Shown one piece after another: positions 58,202 through 63,954 of a DNA stretch of 63,954 nucleotides (position 1 is the stretch's first letter; the number at the start of each line of letters is the position of its first letter). The position numbers and the translations under genes are program-made. The DNA lies in NCBI GenBank assembly GCA_000431535.1, contig HF991825.1, positions 274,191 through 338,144 of the forward strand. Direction: 5' to 3'. Below the pieces are notes generated by a model. The model did no database searches, was not told where the DNA came from, and worked only from the letters and a program-made list of their open reading frames with translations. This DNA is from Clostridium sp. CAG:678. Its GTDB lineage: Bacteria; Bacillota; Clostridia; Oscillospirales; Acutalibacteraceae.

Positions 58202-60130
58202 ATTCTGCTGATATAACTGACCGCATCTAATTCGATACGACAGTGTTTTGTATTCCTTACTCTCTGGTTTGAAGTGTGAACGAACTTCAAACATCGATGT
58301 AATCCAGTTGGTTGTTTGTCCGATATCGTTTCCGAAACTTTCTATATTAGATCGAATAAAATCTTCTTCGGATGATACTCTCTTTTCGGCTTTCCGTTGA
58401 GCGCACATCAATGCTGGCTGCCTCTTAATGTTTCTTACTAATACGGGGTTGTCTGTAAGCAAGACTATATCCCCGTCAAAATCCATTCCATTTAAGGCGG
58501 CACAGGAAGTGTCCCACGAATTAAAAATCGTACAAGTTTCCATATAGCGATACCAGTATTTAGCTTCTTCGCTACCATTTGGCTTAACACTTAGAATATT
58601 ATTATGGCAAGTCATTGGTGCGCGGAAACACACCAGTTGATCTGCTCCATCGTCTGCCCAGTATTTGTTATATACTTCTCCTGCTTTCAGAAGACCAGTG
58701 ACTTTCAGCCCGAAAATGTTTTGGCAAAGCGCATATGGATCGCCGGAAACAATAGAGTAGTTCCCGTGTACCTTTAATACTCCCACCTTTGCCTCATCAA
58801 TTCTGTTCTTAATAGTTTGATAAATCGTATTCTGAACAAACGGGTCATTAATCATTCTCTGGTCTATCATAACTGCCTTAGCAATATCGTCATCTATCCG
58901 CTCTATATTGTTTTCGTTTAGACCAAAACCTTTTAAAAATAAGACCGCTTTCTTCCAGTCTCTGCCAAGCACATCTTTGATTTCGTTCATTGTTGGTGCG
59001 ATGAGTTCTTCAATATCGTTATCAGAAAACTGGTAGCTCTGCAAAAATTGGTAGTTTAAGTTTCTTTCGTTTTCTAATTCTTTTGGGCAGGTCTTTGTAA
59101 TCCCGAATGTATATCCATTTGCTATTGAGTTCTTTATGTAATCATCACAACTATCATAACTATCCCATAGTTTCACCATAGATGTTGTGAGGATAAGTTC
59201 TACATCTCTTATGTCAACATCGTTGCCCCAAGCGTCTTTAACAGTGTAATTGCCTCCGGCTACTTTGTCGGCAAAATCAATAAAGTCGAATGTGAATGCC
59301 ATACCTTTTTCCCAACTCATACGAGTGTTGCATCCGCTCATAACATAATCCAACCCAAGTTCGGCACTCCACCGTTTAGCAAGTTCCGGGTGCATTAATC
59401 CGCATCCATCAGAAGCATCTAAGACAATCTCCTGATTTTTCATTTCTTCCATGATCGGATCTCCATCGCACTCGTCTGTTAGATAGATGATATCTGACAT
59501 GAATTTAGTCATACAGTCATTAACGATGAGTATTCCTTTTGGGAATGAGACGGGTATGGAAGCGCTACATGTCAAAGCCTTGTATGCTTCCAGTTTAGCG
59601 GTGACCAGTGGTATATTTGGCTTTCGTCCGTTTTCAATACGGGTTATTAATGCTTTGTGTAGCCGCTCGCTGACAAATACGATTGTACTGTTTTTAATTC
59701 CGCCGTTTGTACCTAACAGTCTCTTATAGGGAATACCATTGATTGAAAAGCCCCTGCACGCCCTCCAATAATCTTTTTTCTTATCAATAATCAAACACAT
59801 ATAATCCGATTTAAACTGTAGATCATCTAATTGTTTATATAAGTCTTTAATTGTCCTGCTGTTCTGTCTACTGTTAGGCTCTTTCTTTATGTCTCTGATT
59901 TTCAGTTTTATTTCTCTGGCTTTGGAATCAGCGTCCGTTATTTGGTTCATTTCGTCTATCCATCTTAGGATTTGACTGTCGGCTAATGAAATTACCTCGT
60001 CGTTCTTTCTTGCTTCTTCAATAGGTAGTGTCAAGTTCCATTTTGATTCTCTTAGTCTTTTACTATGGATTTTATAAATGAACTTCTGACACGCTAACTG
60101 TTTGCTTATAAACAACACCTCACTATGCAA
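58202..60130 (-). CDS. YonO-like single-chain RNA polymerase, 5' exon
   Basis: The first 643 residues of a phage DNA-directed RNA polymerase with the double-psi beta-barrel fold. The catalytic Asp triad is in ALNGMDFDGDIVLL (DFDGD at 550-554). It is preceded by VGVLKVHGNYSIVSGDPYAL and LVCFRAPM, the Arg-Pro pattern of this family. Spliced length is 918 aa, close to the 905 aa of SPbeta YonO. The family is known to transcribe phage late genes without sigma factor. The first codon is uncertain: the TTG at 60130 lies in a repeated 19-nt motif and has no clear ribosome site, and TTG 60115 is an alternative. Confidence 0.9.
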
Positions 60131-60145
60131 ATAATTAAATTAGCG
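60127..60145 (-). repeat. 19-nt exact repeat, copy at the RNA polymerase start
   Basis: CGCTAATTTAATTATTTGC on the minus strand occurs here and again at 62618-62636, in the same orientation. This copy covers the predicted start codon of the polymerase; the other lies about 200 nt upstream of the first early gene. It may be a regulator site or a phage promoter element. Confidence 0.55.
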
Positions 60146-60150
60146 TGATA

Positions 60151-60351
60151 TTATAATTCAAAATCTTCTTCTACATATGTATACCAGAATTTTCGAAATT
60201 CATCTCGATTGCGTTCAATGGTTTTCTCAACCTCTTCATCAGTCCATTCATTAGTATAAGTGGAATAGAAATATTCGCACCCAAGTATATCGGAGCAACT
60301 TGTTATCCCACATGCCTCTTTAAAAATGCAACATTTACATTGGTTATGCAA
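60151..60351 (-). CDS. Small Cys-rich phage protein
   Basis: A 66-aa protein beginning MHNQCKCCIFKEACGITSC. Several Cys form likely zinc or Fe-S ligands, and the rest is acidic and aromatic (KFWYTYVEEDFEL). A GGAGGT ribosome site points to the TTG at 60351 rather than the in-frame ATGs at 60372 and 60369. It overlaps the upstream P-loop gene by 8 nt. Function unknown. Confidence 0.6.
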   Translation of the reverse strand: MHNQCKCCIFKEACGITSCSDILGCEYFYSTYTNEWTDEEVEKTIERNRDEFRKFWYTYVEEDFEL

Positions 60352-61585
60352 CAGAAACACCTCCCTCATCAAAGGAGTGGATCCAATTAATAAGTAAAGT
60401 CCGCATTCTTTTGCTTGGGATATATAAATAGATGTCCTGACCGTCTCTGATTGCTGATCTCCATATCCATTGTAACATAGTAGAAAGTGCGTAAAGATCC
60501 TCGTCTACTTGAACTCCGTAACGCTGGTAAAGTAGTTTTTCACTTACATTCATAAATACATTGGTTGCGTAGACAAGATGCGTTTTATTTTTATAACTAT
60601 TAGTTGCGCGTTCATTAAAAGGAACAAATGATTTTGTATATCCTTTCCCTTTGAGTTTGTTAAATGCACAATTAAATGCACCCCACATTCTTTTATCTAC
60701 ATCCACACCTCGCCATATATTGTTAAAGAAATTACTGATATTCTTTTTTAGCTGATCGGTTCCTTCTATTTTATTAGTGTACCATGCTTTAGATAGGGCG
60801 TAATAATCATCACCTATGCTGTTTAATCTGGCGTTATCCAATATATGAATTGTATCTTTTATATGATGAACATATTCCGGTACATAATTTGGATGTTTAC
60901 TAAAATAGTATTTTCCATCTGGAGTTCTTTCAACCCCGATATAAGTATATTTGATGTTATATATATCCATGAAATATTTCAAACTTTGCGCGTTGAACAT
61001 ATAGGTTAGGATGTATACATCATCAAATGAAGTTAGAAGATCTGGAGGTAGTGACCAAAAATAGAGAGTATATGAGTTGTTATCCATTGAAATCAGGTCT
61101 CTTGATTTCAAAATAGAGAAGAAGTTTTTAAAACAGGCTCCGTCATAATCTTCATTACCTCTTGTATATACTCCATTTTTCTCTTTTACATATCCAAACT
61201 TAATCAATAAGTTTAAGTCTGTTGGGTTCGTTACATATTCCTCATATACACTTACACTTTCATCTATTATCAGCGTATATCCCTGCTTTTTTATATTATC
61301 CAGTGTCTCAGATGTGTATCTCTTGAAAGCCTGATGCGTGGTGGAAATATTTCTTCCCTCTTTAATCAGCTCATTTGTGTGCTGAGATTTGCTAAAATTA
61401 AACTCCTTAAGTTTATTACTGGGTCTTACAAAGTGCAAGTCTTTGCACTTTGAAAAAATGCGGTCTGTCTCCGCCAAATACGGAGTTATATAAATGAACT
61501 TTTTGTCATGCTTATGTGCGTTCATATAATTTATAGCGGCGCTTGATTTGCCGCTTCCCATAATACTATCACAAACTTTTATCAA
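60344..61585 (-). CDS. P-loop NTPase, helicase-like phage protein
   Basis: A 413-aa protein with a Walker A motif very near its start (MGSGKSSAAINYM, from residue 9). The region ITPYLAETDRIF and the DEAx-like LIIDESVSVYEE near residue 103 suggest an SF2 helicase-type core. The end has IYLYIPSKRMRTLL. It probably acts in phage DNA replication or recombination. It starts with TTG inside the integrase stop (TTGA), with a GGAGG ribosome site. Confidence 0.7.
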   Translation of the reverse strand: MIKVCDSIMGSGKSSAAINYMNAHKHDKKFIYITPYLAETDRIFSKCKDLHFVRPSNKLKEFNFSKSQHTNELIKEGRNISTTHQAFKRYTSETLDNIKKQGYTLIIDESVSVYEEYVTNPTDLNLLIKFGYVKEKNGVYTRGNEDYDGACFKNFFSILKSRDLISMDNNSYTLYFWSLPPDLLTSFDDVYILTYMFNAQSLKYFMDIYNIKYTYIGVERTPDGKYYFSKHPNYVPEYVHHIKDTIHILDNARLNSIGDDYYALSKAWYTNKIEGTDQLKKNISNFFNNIWRGVDVDKRMWGAFNCAFNKLKGKGYTKSFVPFNERATNSYKNKTHLVYATNVFMNVSEKLLYQRYGVQVDEDLYALSTMLQWIWRSAIRDGQDIYLYIPSKRMRTLLINWIHSFDEGGVSVA

Positions 61586-62412
61586 CAGTTGACCTCCTTG
61601 ATTTTAAAGATTTGGGTTTCGCTGTATTCTACGATATTGGAATCGACAAGCGATGCTCTCTGTCGTCCTCCGATATTAAGTTGTTTGTATGCTTCTGAAA
61701 TTTCCTCACTTGTCAGTCCAATATAGTCTAAGGTCTGAGCTGGAGTGGAGTGATTAAGCATCTTTTGGAGCAGCAGGAGTCTCCTTTGGTCGTTATTACC
61801 CTGCATCATCATCCAGTAGCAAAAAGTTTTTCTAAGGGTGTGTGAGGATATCTTAATGTTTAATCCGAGATCCTTAACAATGCCGCGTAAGATTGAGTTG
61901 ATTGATTGAATAGTTATCGGAGTGTTCTCATTCGCTCCATTGTTGGAAATACTCTTGAACATATAATCACTCAATGTCACACCGGGCGTGTTCTTGAGAT
62001 AGAGGGTTACGGCTTCTACAACAGCATTATTAATAGTTATATATCTATTCTTTTTCTTTTTTCTTGTATTGCGCGTCTTCTTCTCAAAAACAGGGAATGT
62101 TTCCTTGAATGTAAGGTTTGGGTTAATAATATCTCCAAACTTAAGCATTCTCAAGTCACTGCATCTCAGACCAAAGTTAATTCCTACAATAAACAACATA
62201 TTATCTCTGTATCGTTTATTCTCAATTAAGAAATTACTAATTCTATAAATATCCTCCATATTTTTAATAGGGACTGCCGCGTGATCCGAAACGACCTCAC
62301 TGCAAAACTGTTCAGCAGTCGGTTGTATTAGCGCAGCATCCAATTTGTGTGTGCATCCAATATGAGAAATTTCTGTATGGTTTTCAATTGGTGTTGAAAA
62401 TTTAATGATCAC
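61582..62412 (-). CDS. Tyrosine recombinase (first, 276 aa)
   Basis: A phage-integrase-family recombinase. The catalytic domain has Arg in NFGLRCSDLRMLKFGD, HxxR in SSHTLRKTFCYWMM and the Tyr in TPAQTLDYIGL. The start is GTG after an AAGGAG site, the first gene of the minus-strand early operon. It lacks much of the N-terminal DNA-binding domain, so it may be a short integrase or a resolvase-type enzyme. Confidence 0.85.
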   Translation of the reverse strand: MIIKFSTPIENHTEISHIGCTHKLDAALIQPTAEQFCSEVVSDHAAVPIKNMEDIYRISNFLIENKRYRDNMLFIVGINFGLRCSDLRMLKFGDIINPNLTFKETFPVFEKKTRNTRKKKKNRYITINNAVVEAVTLYLKNTPGVTLSDYMFKSISNNGANENTPITIQSINSILRGIVKDLGLNIKISSHTLRKTFCYWMMMQGNNDQRRLLLLQKMLNHSTPAQTLDYIGLTSEEISEAYKQLNIGGRQRASLVDSNIVEYSETQIFKIKEVNC

Positions 62413-62483
62413 TAAAAAAGCTCCTTTCGTATTTGTGTGAATTTGTTGGTAAACCTTGTTACAACATTAAGGTTGTATCCCGT

Positions 62484-62513
62484 TTCAAAACCGTTGTGGC
62501 ACAAGGGTTTCAA
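62484..62513 (-). repeat. Inverted repeat upstream of the early operon (copy 2)
   Basis: Shares the core ACCGTTGTGGCACAA with the 56116 copy, but the palindrome has imperfect arms here. It starts 72 nt before the first gene of the operon (62412), matching the 71-nt distance of copy 1. A likely binding site for a dimeric regulator, or an RNA structure. Confidence 0.55.
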
Positions 62514-62617
62514 GCCTCAACTCCTACAAACATATCCTAGTTATATAATATATACAAAAACGCTATTGCAGAGAGAAGACTAAATGCTATAAGGAAAGGA
62601 TAAAAATTTTTCCAAAA

Positions 62618-62636
62618 GCAAATAATTAAATTAGCG
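62618..62636 (-). repeat. 19-nt exact repeat, copy upstream of the early operon
   Basis: Second copy of CGCTAATTTAATTATTTGC, in the same orientation as the copy at 60127. It lies about 206 nt upstream of the first early gene. Confidence 0.55.
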
Positions 62637-62860
62637 AGAAATAACTAAAAATAAAACCCCCCATTACTTCTTATCACGATAATTAATTATATCATATATA
62701 TTTAAATTTGTCAAGCATCAAGATAAAAAGATTACATAAATCAATCATTAAATATTTCTATATGAATTATTCTGAAATAATCGATATTTCTCTATTGGAA
62801 GTAAATGAACTTTTCCTAAATAAGCAAAAATGATATACAGTTATTATGGATAGAAAAATG

Positions 62861-62900
62861 TGTGAAAATGTGTGAAAATGTGTGAAAATGTGTGAAAAAT
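62861..62900. repeat. Tandem 10-nt repeat (TGTGAAAATG)
   Basis: Four head-to-tail copies of TGTGAAAATG, the last with small changes, in the non-coding region. Direct 10-bp repeats spaced one helical turn can be binding sites for a replication initiator or repressor, but nothing else here confirms it. Confidence 0.6.
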
Positions 62901-63107
62901 GGTGTAAATAAGCGGAAAAATGTGATGAAAAGTTAGGTGTGGGAGATGAAGCAACTTCCGTGTTTTTGGGAATATGAACGGTCAAAAATACCATAACTAC
63001 GCCCTATATTCAGTAGTGCAGAAAATGAATGTTGGCTGCTCTTATTATATATTTTAAATATGCACATTGGCAGGCTAAAAAAAACATTGCAAATTTCAAA
63101 AATACGC

Positions 63108-63136
63108 TTGACAAATGTTTAGCAGTGTGCTATTGT
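63108..63136 (+). promoter_or_regulatory. Strong promoter for the right-end plus-strand gene
   Basis: TTGACA (63108-63113) and TATTGT (63131-63136), 17 bp apart, are close to the vegetative consensus. They lie about 85 nt before the start codon of the following gene. Confidence 0.82.
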
Positions 63137-63220
63137 AGTTAGCGTGATAGGTGATCCACCTTCCACACATTCACCGCATCACACACTATAATATTATTTT
63201 ATTTTAGGAGGTTTTCATCA

Positions 63221-63954
63221 TGAAAACAAACACAAAAATTAACAATTTTGAAAATCTTAAAAGAAAATACGCCCTTTCCGTACTTTACGGAACACCGGAG
63301 CAGCAAGGACGAATCCTTCAAGACCTTGCAAGGGCTGTTGTGTTCTCTGTTCTTAAACACCGTATCAAAGCAACGGCTGACCCGTATATTATTAAAACAA
63401 AGAATGATTTTATAAGTGAGATACATAGACTTAATGCTATAGATAACATAACAGATACTAACTTAGAAGTTAGTATAGATAATGAAGGTAATTATGTTAT
63501 GGAGGTAGTGGACAAGTCATTAGATGCAGACCTTGCCCGAATCATGAAGGGATACTCTGATACTGGAGCAGACCTCCAGCAGGAGGCAGCACTTGCACTA
63601 TGGGAGGCAGGTGTTCAGGCAAAGAAAAGACCGAGCACCAAACACCTCCGCAGCGGCTGGATAGACGAGCCCATTAAAACAAAAGAACCAAGAAAAGAAA
63701 TATATACAGACAGTGAAATATTTAAAGACAATTTTAATGATTTTAAAATAGTAGAACTTTCACCAATACGCCGAGTATTTAGAAAAGTCGGAGGATATCT
63801 TGATAAAAACAGAAATAAACAAGCCTTAACTTCTGGATATTCATATCTAGAATACAGAATTAAAAATCTTAATGAAGAAGAAGGAATAGATTATATTATA
63901 TATAGGCGTTTCGGAAAGTATGCAGATATCGGCGGCTATACCACCGCAGAGAAC
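63221..63954 (+). CDS. N-terminal part of a protein with a possible sigma-like segment (partial)
   Basis: Starts at ATG after an AGGAGG ribosome site and runs off the window; 244 residues are visible. The first part reads MKTNTKINNFENLKRKYALS, then QDLARAVVFSVLKHRIKATA, and later DTGADLQQEAALALWEAG, a pattern reminiscent of region 2 of sigma factors. The middle is charged. Such proteins are found in mobile elements of Clostridia, function unknown. Transcribed opposite to the phage operon, it may belong to the phage or to a neighbouring element. Confidence 0.6.

Larger units (their letters stand above)
62413..63107. other. AT-rich non-coding region between divergent units
   Basis: About 700 bp without a supported gene. 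It holds an inverted repeat (62484-62513), one copy of the 19-nt repeat, an AT-rich TATATATTATATAA stretch near 62540-62556 that could be part of the minus-strand early promoter, and a tandem repeat at 62861-62900. It is the probable control or origin region, and possibly the right phage border. Confidence 0.4.

Noticed and set aside
62861-62900. The tandem repeats as a CRISPR array.
   Set aside because: There are no unique spacers between the 10-nt units and no cas genes nearby.
62767-62994. A 75-aa minus-strand frame with repeated HFSHIF-like segments.
   Set aside because: It is produced by the tandem TGTGAAAATG repeats, has no ribosome site and no protein-like composition.
1-63954. tRNA or rRNA genes, including a tRNA used as attachment site.
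   Set aside because: No cloverleaf or conserved rRNA sequence was recognised on either strand; the junction follows tsf, not a tRNA.

Overview
The window joins a bacterial chromosome (about 1-16,400) to a large tailed-phage prophage (about 16,400 to at least 62,500), with the start of a further gene running off the right edge. The host looks like a Bacillota/Clostridia bacterium. It has the compact run ftsY-rdgB-yhbY-nadD-yqeK-rsfS-leuS with stop/start overlaps, strong AGGAGG-type ribosome sites, the MurT/GatD lipid II amidation pair of Gram-positives, and an rpsB-tsf pair. Two glycosidase genes (GH38 alpha-mannosidase and GH29 alpha-L-fucosidase) suggest growth on host glycans, as in gut Clostridia. 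The chromosomal part is visibly richer in G+C than the AT-rich prophage.

Chromosome: 77-5943 is a housekeeping operon (protein targeting, nucleotide-pool cleaning, ribosome assembly, NAD synthesis, leucyl-tRNA synthetase) closed by a terminator. 5992-10567 is a glycan-degradation pair. 10689-12312 (minus) is an inositol-monophosphatase-family gene followed by a radical SAM gene. 12383-14409 is murT-gatD, divergently transcribed from it. 14432-16329 is a promoter, a structured leader, rpsB and tsf. The prophage begins in the intergenic DNA after tsf, in a stretch with six copies of TTGCGTA.

Prophage: almost all genes are on the minus strand, so transcription runs right to left. The early end (62,412-52,989) has a tyrosine recombinase, a P-loop NTPase, a YonO-like single-chain RNA polymerase, a zinc-ribbon protein, a metallophosphoesterase, a second tyrosine recombinase and an HU-like protein. 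Then come packaging and head genes (putative small terminase, TerL, portal, protease/scaffold, decoration protein, major capsid, connectors), the tail (tube protein, RusA-like nuclease, chaperone-like protein, giant tape measure, Dit, Tal), adsorption proteins, and a lysis cassette (two membrane proteins, CHAP endolysin). The last block is a BppU-like fibre, an LRR protein, and two damaged carbohydrate-binding genes. Gene content resembles SPbeta-type phages.

The most unusual content is three group I introns on the minus strand. They interrupt the genes for the RNA polymerase (57,829-58,201), the large terminase (about 51,324-51,691) and the tape measure protein (35,357-36,324). The first two share a 120-nt identical block. 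The third is a different intron that carries an oppositely oriented zinc-ribbon gene with its own terminator. Removing the introns restores a 918-aa polymerase, a roughly 597-aa terminase and a 3026-aa tape measure. Other unexplained structure: a matched pair of inverted repeats each about 71 nt upstream of an early minus-strand gene, a 19-nt exact repeat, an attenuator-like leader before a recombinase gene, and intergenic hairpins between late genes.
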